Source of the DNA: Misgurnus anguillicaudatus
Lineage: Eukaryota; Chordata; Actinopteri; Cypriniformes; Cobitidae
Assembly: GCF_027580225.2 (NCBI RefSeq)
Contig: NC_073358.2
Location: 7,941,501 to 8,005,500 of the forward strand
Direction of reading: 5' to 3'
Length of the DNA stretch: 64,000 nt
This document shows positions 1 to 11,816 of the stretch, piece by piece. Every line of letters starts with the position of its first letter. Position 1 is the first letter of the stretch. The position numbers and the translations under genes are program-made. The notes below the pieces were generated by a model, which was given only the letters and a program-made list of their open reading frames with translations, did not search any database and had not been told where the DNA came from.

Positions 1-802
1 GACGTATAACAACAACACAAGTGCAGACAAGAATGCATATTGAGAAACGGCCTCAGACACTTTTTTAACCGACTTGCATCTCGCGTTATTTCAAGTGGAC
101 AGCCACCTTTAATTTAAGGATTTGATGCAGACCAGAGCTCAGTTAATTGTGATGCTGTTTCAATAATTCAAAAATAAATAAACATATAAAGGGAAAATTT
201 TATAATAACATTCTGACAAAAAACTATTTCCCAGACAGTGGATTTGCCAGGGTCTTTGTAATTGTTCTTTTTTTAAGCAATAAAAGCTTTTAACGAATCA
301 AATAATTTCCCTCAACTTCTGAATCAATATCTAGGATCTGAGCGATTAAAGAAACATCTTCCTTTTGCAAAGTTGGCCATTTTGATTTTAATTTTTGCAT
401 GGAAGAATGGAAAATGAGAGAACAGTAAGCGACATCATCCTATTGCTGGAACATTTATTCAATCTGGCAATATTGACTGAGCTGGAGACAATTAAAATAT
501 TGTATAGACTGTTTCAGCAGTAACAACATAAACAAGCGGCTGTCGCGATCCGCACGTAACTTCCGGTAAACGGTGCTAAGAATAAATAACAACAAAGTTC
601 TTTAAACATAGTTTATTTATATAACAAGCACAAAAAACAACACATAGATTAGCTAGGAAACCAAAACATTTGTTATTTTCGACGAGGCATTTGTTCAAGA
701 GATCAGTTTAGCAACTTGTCAGACCATTAAAAAAACTAAACCGGAAGTAAGGTTCGGATCCAGACGTGTATCACGTGCGTCCGATGAAACCGTCTATACA
801 TA
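1..802. other. Gene-free AT-rich stretch
   Basis: I see no supported coding exon, RNA gene or clear transposon end here. Two short GC-richer patches near 545-570 and 738-760 resemble each other in opposite orientation (both contain the core CTTCCGGT or its complement). They may be subterminal parts of an old element that surrounds the Tc1 copy to the right, but I could not find its ends. Confidence 0.5.
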
Positions 803-1593
803 CACTCAGCTAAAGGATTATTAGGAACACCTGTTCCATTTCTCATTAATGCAATTATCTAATCAACCAATCACATGGCAGTTGCTTCTGAATGTCAGAA
901 TGGGAAAGAAATGTGATTTAAGCAATTTTGAGCATGGCATGGTTGTTGGTGCTACAACACGCACAACCTTGTGGTGGATGGGCTACAACAGCAGAAGACC
1001 CCACCGGGTACCACTCATCTCCACTAGAAATAGGAAAAAGGGTACAATTTGCACAAGCTCACCAAAATTGGACAGTTGAAGACTGGAAAAATGTTGCCTG
1101 GTCTGATGAGTCTCGATTTCTGTTGAGACATTCAGATGTTAAAGTCAGACTTTGGCGTAAACAGAATAAGAACATGGATCCATCATGCCTTGTTACCACT
1201 GTGCAGGCTGGTGGTGATGTTGTAATGGTGTGGGGGATGTTTTCTTGGCACACTTTAGGCCCCGTAGTGCCAATTGGGCATCGTTTAAATGCCACGGCCT
1301 ACCTGAGCATTGTTTCTGGCCATGTCCATCTCTTTATGAACACCATGTACCCATCCTCTGATGGCTACTTCCAGCAGGATAATGCACCATGTCACAAAGC
1401 TCGAATCATTTCAAATTGGTTTCTTGAACATGACAGTGAGTTCACTGTACTAAAATGGCCCCCACAGTCACCAGATCTCAACCCAATAGAGCATCTTTGG
1501 GATGTGGTGGAACTTGAGCTTCATGCCCTGGATGTGCGTCCCACAAATCTCCATCAACTGCAAGATGCTATCCTATCAATATGGGCCAACAAT
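803..1593 (+). mobile_element. Tc1/mariner element, DD36E type, truncated copy 1
   Basis: The left end carries the same terminal repeat as two other copies in the window (CACTCAGCTAAAGGATTATT here, CACTCACC in the others) and is preceded by TA, the usual Tc1/mariner target. Compared with the copy at 59.8-61.0 kb, this one lacks several hundred internal bases over the N-terminal DNA-binding region. It also loses its right end: homology stops abruptly after the stretch coding for ...WAN. It is therefore non-autonomous and immobile. The right boundary is approximate. Confidence 0.8.
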
Positions 1594-1635
1594 ATACAAT
1601 ACAATATACACAAGGTTTTAAAAATCTGGCAGTGA
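928..1635 (+). pseudogene. Tc1-type transposase, C-terminal catalytic remnant
   Basis: A 235-residue open frame encodes most of a DDE transposase catalytic domain, which cuts and joins transposon ends at TA targets. The catalytic motifs are visible: WSDESRF (Asp60), YFQQDNAPCH (Asp151) and SPDLNPIEHLW (Glu188). Exactly 36 residues separate the second Asp from Glu, so the signature is DD36E, not the DD34E usual for Tc1. The Met used here is not the native start: internal deletion removed the helix-turn-helix DNA-binding half and fused a short out-of-register lead. The C-terminus runs into unrelated sequence. All three catalytic acids survive, but the protein cannot be complete, so it is a fossil despite the long open frame. 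Confidence 0.85.
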
Positions 1636-1907
1636 TCGTACAGCACACGTGCACTCTTATGATGATAAAAATTGCGTACGTGGACTCTCGTATAGACTAT
1701 ACCTCGATGTTAAGAAACATGGCGAAATCAATGGATGCAAGACCTGCTGTTAAAGATTTTTAGGCTTTTTAGTTCATAAAAAATAAGCTGTCTGCACAAA
1801 ATACGATAGCATGTAATATAACATGTAACATTATCATATACAATGACTTCATAAATAAATTAAATACTATAACTGTAGAGTTAACAAAAATTGCACACAA
1901 AAAAAAC
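1594..1907. other. Intergenic, nothing recognised
   Basis: AT-rich sequence with only a spurious short open frame. No exon, RNA gene or repeat end was recognised. Confidence 0.4.
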
Positions 1908-2417
1908 TCTTTCCCCACCATTGACGAGTTATTTCGTCAATTAAGAGAAAACATTTTCTTGTCCTGACAAGATTTTATGGTAATCTATAATTCCACTACT
2001 ATCCACTAGGTGGCGCTCTTACTCAATTTATAAAAAACTAACGCATCAGCTAATTCAACAGCAGTGTAAACTCAATGTATGTTTTGATAATCATTCTGAA
2101 TCTAATCTCTAACAAAAGTCCTTTACAAAAATAAAATTATTTCAGCTTTTTGCTTAAAATTTTGTATTTGAAAAAATCTACCCATATTTAAGAGGTTATA
2201 AAAAAAGAACAAATGAAGATAGGATTAAACTTTTTTCCCGTTTATTTTTTTGTTTAAAAGCAGAGGGTCTGTTTTTTTTTCATTTTGAATATATTGGATG
2301 TTTATATATTTATAGAAGAAAATTTTCCTGAAAGGCATTTTGTAAAACTTTTGTGAAAATCACAAAAAATGCTTTCGGGCTGCTTTTATTAAAATGGCTG
2401 GCGGTGAATGAGTTAAC
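1908..2417. repeat. Interspersed repeat family R, copy 1
   Basis: The copy starts with CTCTTTCCCCACCATTGACG and ends in a complementary block (GGCTGGCGG...GAGTTAA), so it has short inverted ends. Near its left end is an imperfect palindrome, GACGAGTTATTTCGTC. Two other copies lie in the window, at 27.35-27.78 kb and, inverted, at 42.21-42.64 kb. They share interior landmarks such as ATCCACTAGRTGG and the GATAGGAT tract. It is a non-coding, MITE-like DNA element whose superfamily I could not assign. Confidence 0.7.
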
Positions 2418-3744
2418 ACCTGACGTCGTAAACACAACCTATATAGCCAGCGAATAACCTAGGAGGACTTAAATGCACTAATAGACAAAAACATTACAAT
2501 AGAAGAATTAAAAAACACACCTGGAAAAAGTCGAGGTGATGTCTGGAAAGAAGACTTCACAATAAAAACCAACGTAATAAATAATTATGAAAACATTCAT
2601 TTAAAATATAAACTTATTATATAATAATCAAGTTAAGCTATAGCATGTTCCCAGCCCTTGACACCCAAAGTGGCAAAAACACCCCTGGAATGTGTCATGG
2701 GACGCCCCGAGTGACCTTTCTAGAAACACTATCAAAATCTGTTGCCAGAATGTGATAATACTAACAGCTTTGCATGATATGCACACCCATGGCATGCATT
2801 TGGGACTCTAAGTGGTTTCGTAATACATGTTGTTGTCTTCATGGGTGTTTATGTCAAACTTTTTGTGTGCTGCAACTAAACTCTGCTTAATGTCACCACC
2901 AGGCCAGTCCATCACAGCCATGGGGGAAGAAGGCTGATAAAGACGACCAGTAAGATCATGACCAGTTCCTGGAAATCCCTCCTTTGAGGGCCTGCTTCCT
3001 ATCTCTTTACTGCCTCTAATGCATTACTCCTGTCATCTTAGGATGTGATGGTAGGTGCCTTTCTCTCCAATGTCAGTTTATTTCTACTGATGCAGATAAG
3101 TCACTCATTTCAGTAGACACTCTGGATTACGTTATTGGACTGCAAAGTGCAATCAATGCTTTTTTCGCACCTCACCATTGCAACAGTATCACGACACCAG
3201 GGCCATTCTGTAAAACAGGTGCTTTTTTCAGTTATATTTCAGGTCAATTTAAAATCAATTCTTTTATGAAATGGGTTTAGATGTTAATCAAATTGCATTG
3301 TGCTCTATCAAGCTAAAATAGTACAGTTTGTCATATTTATTTGTCATCCGAAAGATAACCGGGTCATGCTTGAGGTTCCAAAGGATGATGTCATTATAAA
3401 CTTGTTTACATCTGGCATCAAGACATGTTTTGGTCGATCTGATTACACACACCTGTTGTTTTAATCAATCTCTTTTATTCACTGTTGACTGCTTCTTTCC
3501 TTATTACTTTATGGGGATGGTCGTTAAAACACGAGCGGAATAATTGATGGGTTTAAATTAACATGCACTAATATTATGTCAGAGTATTGCAGCTTGTGTT
3601 GTATATAAACATGCTGCACAATATTTTATACATGTATATCAGATATTTTAGTGCAGTTGATGAAATAAATTCAGGCAATTTTTGCAAAATGAAACAAAAT
3701 TGAAAGAGGTGGGGAGCAGCCTCTTTAGTTTTGTCAATGATAGC
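2418..3744. other. Intergenic, nothing recognised
   Basis: No convincing exon, RNA gene or paired transposon ends. The sequence is of mixed composition and may be old unique DNA. Confidence 0.4.
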
Positions 3745-3946
3745 CTAAATAGTAGGGGTGTAAACCGGACAGTTCATTACGATTCGATACAAAATCGATT
3801 GCCTCCACCAGCGATGCGATTTTTGCCGTTGCATCAAACGTTTCTACAATGCAGTTATGAACCGATTCGATACATTTTTCGATATTTTTATATTACGTGG
3901 CTAGTTAAGCAGTTACATTTTTACTTACAAATGCAAACAAAATATA

Positions 3947-4492
3947 CACTCACCTAAAGGATTATTAGGAACACCATACTAATACTGTGTTTAACCCCGT
4001 TTCGCCTTCAGAATTGCCTTAATTCTACGTGGCATTGATTCAACAAGGTGCTGAAAGCATTCTTTAGAAATGTTGGCCCATATTGATAGGACAGCATCTC
4101 TTGATGGAGATTTGTGGGATGCACATCCAGGTCACGAAGCTCCCGTTCCACCACATCCCAAAGATGCTCTATTGGGTTGAGATCTGGTGATTGTGGTTGC
4201 CATTTTAGTACAGTGAACTCATTGTCATGTTCAAGAAACCAATTTGAAATGATTATAGCTTTGTGACATGGTGCATTATCCTGCTGAAAGTAGCCATCAG
4301 AGGATGGGTACATGGTGGTCATAAAGGGATGGACATGGTCAGAAACAATGCTCAGGTAGGCCGTGGCATTTAAACGATGCCCAATTGGCAATAAGGTGCC
4401 TAAAGTGTGCCAAGAAAACATCCCCCACATCATTACACCATTGGATTAATGAGAAATTGAACAGGTGTTCCTAATAATCCTTTAGGTGAGTG
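3947..4492 (-). mobile_element. Tc1/mariner DD36E element, internally deleted copy 2
   Basis: Both terminal repeats are present (CACTCACCTAAAGGATTATT and its complement) and TA flanks each end. At 546 bp, against about 1.2 kb for the copy near 60 kb, it has lost the 5' half of the transposase but kept the 3' catalytic part. It sits inside the hAT element around it and so inserted later. Confidence 0.92.
4008..4433 (-). pseudogene. Tc1-type transposase fragment (copy 2)
   Basis: An open frame of 141 residues covers the second half of the catalytic domain: GYFQQDNAPCH with the second Asp, and SPDLNPIEHLW with the Glu, again separated by 36 residues. The first catalytic Asp (WSDE) and the DNA-binding domain are deleted with the internal part of the element. 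The C-terminus has drifted where the motif ending WANISK should lie. It cannot encode an active enzyme. Confidence 0.88.
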
Positions 4493-5107
4493 TATAACAT
4501 GAACATTTAATTAAACTCTTTGAAAATGGCACAATCTCTGTCCCACTTGGAACATTTACATCAACAAACTAACAAAAATACACTTTTTTTTTATTAAAAA
4601 AAATTATAATGAGGGGCAAAATGTCACATAAAATCAGTATTTTGTGCCAAAATGTGCAATAGTGACAATCACTGAAAAAAAAGTATTAATTTGAAAAATC
4701 AGTTATAAAAATAATGCTGTTTAACTTATGCATTTGATCTGTCACACAACATCAGATCAAACAGTCAAACAAGTGCGGCAGTGGTCTCTTTTGAGAGATT
4801 TTTCTTTCAACTGATCAAGCATTTTGCATGAATAATATCACCTGCAGTGCTAAACACACGCTCGCCTTCGATCTCTTTCGCTGTACTTTCGCTGCTACAA
4901 CCGCTTTGTTGCTGCATCGCATTCACTTGCCAACGCTGGCAGATGAAAATGAACAAAAATGCCGCTTTGTCGAAAATTCGTAGATGGACGTTATGTCAAG
5001 GAATGAGGATGTGGAGAGTGTTCAAATAAAGGTACCTCAGATTCATTTTTTTACGTGTGGCATCCATGCATCGGATATCGATGTATTGTTACACCTCTAC
5101 TAAATAG

Positions 5108-5507
5108 TGCACCGAACACTGTGGGTTTGCGCAAAAAAAAGGGCAGATGGGAAAGCATTGTTCTTGGTACATTTCAATAGGAGGAGAGTAGGGGGACTTT
5201 TGTAGCTGCTGGAACACATTCGACCAAATGCGCATCCGTCTACATCACAAAAGCAATCGGGTCGAATGCGTTTTCGACTAGCTCTGAATGCGTTTCACAC
5301 ACACCCCGTCGGTCTACACCTGTATTTAGCATTGTCCACTTCCACCAAAACGCATCTTAATACCAGATGTAAACAGAGCCTATGATAACAGTGTTTGATT
5401 TTGGTTTTTAGTTTTTGAGAGCTTTTAGGGTGGACTCACAACTTACACTGTCAGAAAAAAGGTACAAAAGCTGTCACTGGGATGATGCATTTAATTTGTA
5501 CAGCATA
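5108..5507. other. Intergenic with a MITE fragment
   Basis: No gene is seen. The stretch around 5445-5495 (ACTGTCAGAAAAAAGGTACA, then AAAGCTGTCACTGG) matches the start of a repeat also present at 59.48-59.62 kb. That family is built on GGTACA/GGTACC motifs. The rest is unassigned. Confidence 0.45.
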
Positions 5508-5987
5508 TGTGACCCCGACCACAAACCCAGTCTTAAGTGGCATGGGTATATTTGAAGAGTTTGGTTCTAGAGTTGTTCCGATACCAGTATCGGAAATGCG
5601 GCCGATACCAAAAAAAATTCTGGCATCGGAATCGGCGATTATTTAAACCCATGTACCGATCCAATACCATTTTCTTAATAAACCTAGTAATGTCTGTTAT
5701 AGCTAATGCTAAAGCTAACGCTGCAAAGCGAAACTCATCTCTTCTTCGCTGCTTTGAATGCAAACACCAGGAAGTTACCACACGCGTGACGCAACCACTG
5801 TTTACTTAGAGCCGTATGTCTGCTGTTTGTTAGAATTTCAGACTAATAAAACGTCGACATGTCTCATATGCCATGCTGCATTTTTGATGGGTTGCACAAG
5901 TATTAATAACTTTAAAACAAGTACTTATTATAGCATTTGAAGACGCATCACCCCGAAAAACACGATGGATATACTTAGTATTTTTAA

Positions 5988-7557
5988 AGTGCCCATCTTA
6001 TGACTGCTTTTCCACAAGTTAAATATGTGTATGAGTTCCATAAAGCATGTTTCAAAAGTTGTTTGCTCAAAATATCTTGTAGGAAAAGATTGTTACCCAT
6101 CTCTAGGAACCTCTGTTTCAGGGCATTTCAGATTGTGCCGTTTTGAGCTAGTCATTACATATTTATGAGCTGCTGCTCCTTTGATCACGCCCCACTACTA
6201 ACGTCATGTGCACGTGTATAGTGATATCGTTAGCAGTACAGACCATACTGTGTTATTATTTTATATATTATTATTATTAACGGTTTATGTTGCCAACAGA
6301 CAAATCATGCAGAAAAGTATCACTAATAAGTACACTCCAGGAGAAGAAACTCATGACACACAATGATTCCAGAGTAAATTGTGATGTAGCAGTTTCAACA
6401 ATACACTCGTTTTCCCTGGACAATGCTAACATATTCCCGTTATAATATATAGTATATATATTTTCAAACGCATTATTTTCGCAAATTACAGAAATTAAGA
6501 CCCGGCGGGGGATGTATACTGCTTGTGGACCGCGTGCTAAGTGCTAGAAGCTAGCGGGAGGTCCGGAAAGTTATAAGAGGCTCGGGGGTTAGCCTCGTCA
6601 GAAAAGCCGGGTCGGTAAGGCCCGGTCTCGGTTAGTTTGGCAAAAAACGTTTAGTTTGGCAAAGCACTATTACTTAGTTCTTGTAGAATTGTAAAATAAA
6701 GCCGTTAAATTTTTTTTTTTTACTTTTGAAACCACGCTGTAAACTATCTAGCCTGCAAAAATATCCATATAGCCTACTGTTTACAACCAATTTTAACATC
6801 ACTATACATTTAAAAGGTATAATTTACGGGATTAGCATCAATGTATGATCTCTGTTTTGAGATACAGATGCTCTAGCATCATAAATGTAGTATTTTGTGA
6901 CAGAAGATGACAACATGCAAAATATAACGTGACTTCTTACCTTTTGTGTTGATACAACGATCGCGAATCGAATCCAGTCTGTTTCAGATGTGTGAATGAT
7001 CCATGAAAGTCCAATAAAATACATCCAATGGCCATTTTTGTCCACAAATGCGTATAATCCGTGAAATATAGATACATAGTCTGTTGTTTACATCAGATTT
7101 CGCATGAAGGTCTTATCACCTACAATCTGATGACTATTTGCGTCGTAACACACTGTATATAAGATTACTCCGGGTTCCAATAACCACACGTTAAAACTTT
7201 GTTTTTAAAAGTAGGCAGGAGTATAATTCATAATATCCAAATAGCGCTGTTATTTCAGTAAGACATGATAACAGCATAGAGGGTATCAGCGAAGTGACTG
7301 ATTGTTCTGTGCTCTCTCTAGCTCCCTGGTGGGTGGAGACCTGCGGGGTGGTGGGCAGGAAAATTCAAACTTAATGTGACGAAACGGCTAGTTGCGCAAT
7401 CTGAGACTCAAGGCAGAGGACATTCAGATACCTGTATCTCACTCAAAACAGCATGGATGGATTTTTTTTCCAAGTTTGTATGCGTGTGGTAGCATCAAAG
7501 ACACAAAATAACACCCCAAAACCCAGAAAAAAGTGAGTTTTTCATAATATGGGCACT
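5988..7557. mobile_element. TTAA-target element E
   Basis: Terminal repeats AGTGCCCATCTTATG and the complement of CATAATATGGGCACT are flanked on both sides by TTAA (5984-5987 and 7558-7561), the target duplication of piggyBac and Kolobok type transposons. Interior phrases such as ATTTATGAGCTGCTGCTCCT resemble parts of related elements at 57.9 and 59.7-61.5 kb. No transposase is seen. Confidence 0.82.
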
Positions 7558-7611
7558 TTAAAGGAGCTTTATTTTGCTTTATTCTGCTAACAAAATTGTT
7601 TCTGGAATTTA

Positions 7612-8831
7612 GGGCCCTATTTTAACGATCTAAGTGTATTGTCTAAAGCGCACAGCGCAACGTCTAAATGGGCGTGTCCGAATCCACTTTTGCTAATTTA
7701 ACGACGGGAAAAATGGTTTGTGCGCCGAGCGCATGGTCGAAAAGGGTTGGTGCTATTGTAATGGGAGTATTTTGGGCGTAACGTGCAGCAAACCAATGAG
7801 AGTCACAGCTCTCATCCCCTTTAAAAGCAACTTGCGCTGGCGCTATGTTTAATCCCTATTTAGATGACGGACTTTATAAACTGAAAAACTAAGCAGAGGA
7901 AGATGATCCCCAGTTTAAGATTAATGTTAAATAATTGTGTTGTTTTTCACTTGTATTGAAATTGTTATTTTTTTATTAAAACCTTTAAAACCCGTTTTCT
8001 TTTAGCCATGGAAGTAAAAAAGCAGGCTTTTAATTGGTTTAAATGTATATATCCAATCTCATCAAAAAATAATTTACAAGTATGTAAGATAAGGTTTGTA
8101 CTCTAAAAATACTTTATTTGTAACAAACAGGAGATAAAGAATTTACAAACGGTTCTCTGCGCGTTTCAGCACTTTGGACAGCGTTTTTTTTAGCAAAGAG
8201 TTTTTTTAAAGCATTACTTAAAAATGTTTCTAATATTCGCAGGTACAGAGTCAATACAATAAATCCGTGAGGTAGCATTAAAAAAAAACATTTAAAAACA
8301 GATGCATTTGTTTAAATCAAAGCATTTATTTACTTACCAGGCTGCAGGTGAAGCAGCTCTTTGCGCCTTCTAACGTCTCATAATAAGTCCTCATTTATGT
8401 CCAAGAGACTCAATAATAATCTTTAACATTCAATCCTTTAATCTTTCATATTTAAAAGCATTTTGTGCTGCTGCGCATTCATGTACTTTGTGATAAGCAA
8501 ACCCGCGTTGTCCTCCCGTTTATAGGCGCATATTACTAATGCGCTCTTTAAATAACATAAAACACATTGCGCCATTGACTTTAGACTTTATACCAGGTTT
8601 TTGTTGGTCAATGGCATAGTCTATTTTAGTTGCCTCAAAATAGCAACGCGCCAACCATGCGCCTGAACACACCTCGTTTTCAGACCAGAACGCCTATGTG
8701 CGCAAAAGGGGGCGCAAATGCATTTGCTATTTAAACAACGCGGCGCTAAACGTGAAAACTAGGGTGGAAACTAGCGAAAGACACTTGCGTCGCGCATTGC
8801 GCTGCATTGCGCCGGGTGTAAGATAGAGCCC
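7612..8831. mobile_element. GGGCYCTAT-ended element D, probable TTAA target
   Basis: The left end GGGCCCTATTTTAACGATCT pairs with the right end complement GGGCTCTATCTTACACC. The flanks are TTTA and TTAA, consistent with a TTAA target carrying one substitution. Both ends have many GCGC/GCGCA subterminal repeats. The 1.2-kb interior holds no protein frame. It lies beside element E within the same hAT copy. Confidence 0.72.
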
Positions 8832-10484
8832 TTAAAGTTTTAAATACATTATTTTGTTATATTATTCATATAATTTTTTATTCCTTATTTGTTGCACTGT
8901 TTTATACAGTTATATTCTAAGACTAAAATACCCTTTCCGTTTACAGTGTTAGGTTTGTGGCTCTTTTTTACTTAGAAAAAAATTAATATTACTGTCAAAT
9001 GTCTTTCAGATAATAAAAATACTCTAGTTCACTGTATGTATTTGTTTATGTTTCAAGTCTGAAGCACACCATAAAACAGTTATATCCATTCATACAGGGC
9101 TAGTAGTACAGCTGTATATTATACAGATACGCACCCCGGAATCGGATCGGTACTCGGTATCGGCCGATACCCTGAGTCCAGGTATCGGAATCGGTAAGAG
9201 AAAAATGGTCTCGGAACATCTCTATTTGGTTCCAAACCGCAATAAATCCATTTTAACTAATTTCAGTGAAAACGTGTTTTCTATACCAAGAAAGTGACAA
9301 GATAAAAACCACTATTTTCTGTTATAAACTTTCACATAGCATCTTTAGGTTATAATAACATTAAAAATTCAAATCCATAATTTGATTTTTAAAGATTTAT
9401 TATAAAAATGTATTATTTGTTTCCACAAAATGCAATAAATCCATCAAATCCAGTTTCTTTCAAAATGCTATAAATTTATTGAATCAATACTGTATATAAA
9501 TGTGCATCATCTTTGTCATGTTATATTCCTTTAGTTGACTAGTGGTATACACTGATTAAAAAAATAAACATTAAATGGCATTAATCGAAACACTTACTTT
9601 GTCATATTAAGAACACTGTCATTTCTGCTGAACTTTTTTGACAGTGGTCAGCTCTAAAATCTTTTGGTCCTGCTCGATTTTCGTTGACTTCGAGTAAAAT
9701 AATGGAAAGTTTTTCATAAGATCCTCTGGGGTCATTAGCATGACAGAAGCTTGATGCTGTCGGGAGAACAAGCAACAGGCGGCATTTTTCTGTCTTCCGA
9801 GTGCCTCTCACGTAAATTATTCGATTTTGATGGCTTACGTTTCTTTCCCGTCACAGAAAACCACCACAGGTTTATCAATGCCATCAAAAGTAATATTTTG
9901 TTATTGTTTGTTTGTTGATCACAAAGTACAAAGTAGATGAGGAAAACTAGGATTCTGTGTGTATTCAATGCGGCGCCATTATTGTTTACAATGCGTGGAA
10001 TGGTGCTCTGTGATTGGTTGAGCAGATTTATTGCATTCTGCAGAGGAGGAGTGACGTTTATCGCGTTTTGGGAAAAAAGGGAGAAAAGATGACAGAATAA
10101 CATGGCAGATATCGGATTTTATGTAAAATAAAAAATTAACTTTTTAATACTCACCTGATACAATACTGATTTTGGTAGAAACCATTTTTTTTTTTTGTAA
10201 TTCATTTGTTGCAAAAAATCTATTTTTCTTTTATGCCAAACATGATTAGGATATTATGTAAAGATCATGTTACACAAAAATATTTTGTAAATACTCTACA
10301 ATATGTATGTGAGTGCATGCAGTTGCTAATGATTCATGTGGGCAACTTTAAAGGCGATTTTCTCTATATATTTAAAATGTATTTACTATTTCCAATAGAA
10401 AGCTTATTTATTCAACTTTCAGGTGTATAAATCTTAATTTCAAAAGATTGACCTTTATGATTGGTTTTGTGGTCCAGGGTCACT

Positions 10485-10803
10485 TATAGTAAAAATAAAA
10501 ACAAGTGCTGGTGTCTATTTACCATTTTTTATCTAAATGCTCCTATTGCTAAGAAGGGGAAGAAAAATAATTAAAAATGTATAAAACTAAAACATAATTG
10601 TGTTACAATAATAAGTGTCTACTGTATATTACCACATAGCCAAAGTTTGTCATTAGTGTCAAAGGTTTGTCTGTTCATTGTTAGTTTTTAAAGACATATA
10701 CACAATGAAGAACACAAATGGCTTACAAATTGTGCTTATCTTAAGAAAACAAATGCAGATTGACCATATCTACAGCCACGTCCAACACGTGCAAGCTGAC
10801 CTA

Positions 10804-10857
<54 letters not shown>

Positions 10858-11550
10858 ACGACTAGTGGTGTTCAGGTGTTTAGAGTGAAAGCCCCCTCGT
10901 GTGGACAGATGAATTTTTCAGTTCTTTACATAAGACCGTCCCTCCGAGGGCATTAAATGTCCTCACTTCAGAGACCAGTGTCCTTTGGTCTGTAAGACGT
11001 AAGGGAACGCGCGAGTCAGGACGTGTTCCTCTGTGTGACAGTTATACTGCTTGGGTACATCGTGGTGAGAACATCGAGAGCTCATCTCCCTCAGGTCACC
11101 CTGCAGTGCGAGTGACAGGCTATCTTTCCTTACAAAACACATCTTTCTGATGTATAGTGGTCTGGCACTTACTATATTACAGATGTTGGACTGTTAAAAG
11201 TGAACCCAACATTTGCAGAAAAAGTATCCATCTATAGAATAAGAAATAAAATATGTACTTTTTACCATTTAGACTAAGGCAACATGCATGTTTGGATCGT
11301 ATTAATACATAAAGTTAAACTAAACATTTTGCCGAATCCAATCTGTGTCCAAAAGCAAAATCATTTGAAATCCATTGACATAACAGATGTGTAACTGAGT
11401 AGTACACACACAACAAAGTATGACCCTGCAACCCGGCCTTCCTGCTGTTTTAATTTCTTATAAACTGTTAGTTTCTGCTTTGTCATGGCTTTTGTATATT
11501 GGAACACAATTTTAGATATCATCTAGGGCAGCAAAACAGACCCAAATCAC
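10485..11550. other. Intergenic with a GC-richer patch
   Basis: Apart from the microsatellite annotated separately, no repeat was recognised. The stretch 10.86-11.15 kb is richer in GC and open in one frame for 83 residues, but it shows no family motif and no exon borders I trust. It may be unique DNA or a regulatory patch. Confidence 0.35.
10807..10856. repeat. (TG)n microsatellite
   Basis: An uninterrupted run of about 25 TG dinucleotides, long enough to be length-polymorphic. Confidence 0.98.
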
Positions 11551-11551
11551 T

Positions 11552-11765
11552 GCACTGTAAAACAAAAAAAATATGCAGCATGAAGTTAAAACAACTTGGT
11601 TTTGACTTGTAAAGTCAATTCAACCTACTATTTTAAGTTTTCACTTGTGATAAGTTGACATAGATGACTTATAAAAACAAGTTGAAATGGTTTAACTTAA
11701 TTTGTTAAGTTAAAATAACAAAATATATGTTAATTTGAAAAAAAATATGGATTTTTTACTGTGTG
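11552..11765. repeat. MITE with CACTGTAAAA ends
   Basis: It starts with CACTGTAAAA and ends with TTTTTACTGTG, a short inverted pair. The interior is rich in AAGTTGA/TCAACTT and AGTTAA motifs in both orientations. Related copies are seen at 31.88-32.08, 40.07-40.76 and 41.61-41.73 kb. Confidence 0.65.
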
Positions 11766-11816
11766 AATATCACAATGGTTTAAAATAAGTGAATGATTTT
11801 AATAATAATAAGTAAT

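Larger units (their letters stand above)
3753..5099. mobile_element. hAT-type non-autonomous element with 8-bp TSD
   Basis: Terminal inverted repeats TAGGGGTGTAA (left) and TAGAGGTGTAA (right, read inward) bound the element. Perfect 8-bp direct repeats CTAAATAG flank it (3745-3752 and 5100-5107), the diagnostic target-site duplication length of hAT transposons. Subterminal motifs around CGATTCGATAC and ATCGGATATCGATG recur at both ends. No transposase frame is seen. A later Tc1 copy interrupts it, giving a clear relative age. Confidence 0.9.
5568..9224. mobile_element. hAT-type element C with 8-bp TSD
   Basis: Terminal repeats are TAGAGTTGTTCCGATACC on the left and the complement of CTCGGAACATCTCTA on the right. 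Perfect 8-bp duplications TTTGGTTC flank it (5560-5567 and 9225-9232), made from the terminal repeat of element B. Copies of CGATACC or its complement cluster at both ends, as expected for subterminal transposase binding sites. No transposase frame is visible. Two TTAA-type elements were later inserted inside it. Confidence 0.9.
5554..10197. mobile_element. Element B copy 1, split by a hAT insertion
   Basis: The start is GAAGAGTTTGGTTC. After a hAT element the sequence resumes with CAAACCGCAATAAATCCATT and matches, in reverse, the two other copies of B in this window (14.76-16.18 and 37.37-38.74 kb). Those two end in mirrored GTTTGGTTCCAAAA blocks. The right terminus is degraded into a T-run, so its position is approximate. 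B is about 1 kb when insertions are removed, has no clear protein, and its superfamily is unknown to me. Confidence 0.78.
5508..10484. mobile_element. Outermost element A of a nested cluster (GTGACC...GGTCAC ends)
   Basis: The left end reads TGTGACCCCGACCACAAACC. The right end is its complement, GGTTTTGTGGTCCAGGGTCAC. The interior near the right end (TTATGCCAAACATGATTAGG, AACTTTAAAGGCGATTTTC) matches a second copy at 11.82-12.22 kb, showing that one element of about 0.4-0.5 kb was split by later insertions. Everything between about 5.55 and 10.2 kb is inserted DNA. It is non-coding. The family is abundant in cyprinids, but I do not assign a superfamily. Confidence 0.82.

Noticed and set aside
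10678..10956. 92-residue open frame across 10.7-10.95 kb
   Set aside because: About a fifth of it is a Val-Cys run translated from the (TG)n microsatellite; no domain or exon borders.
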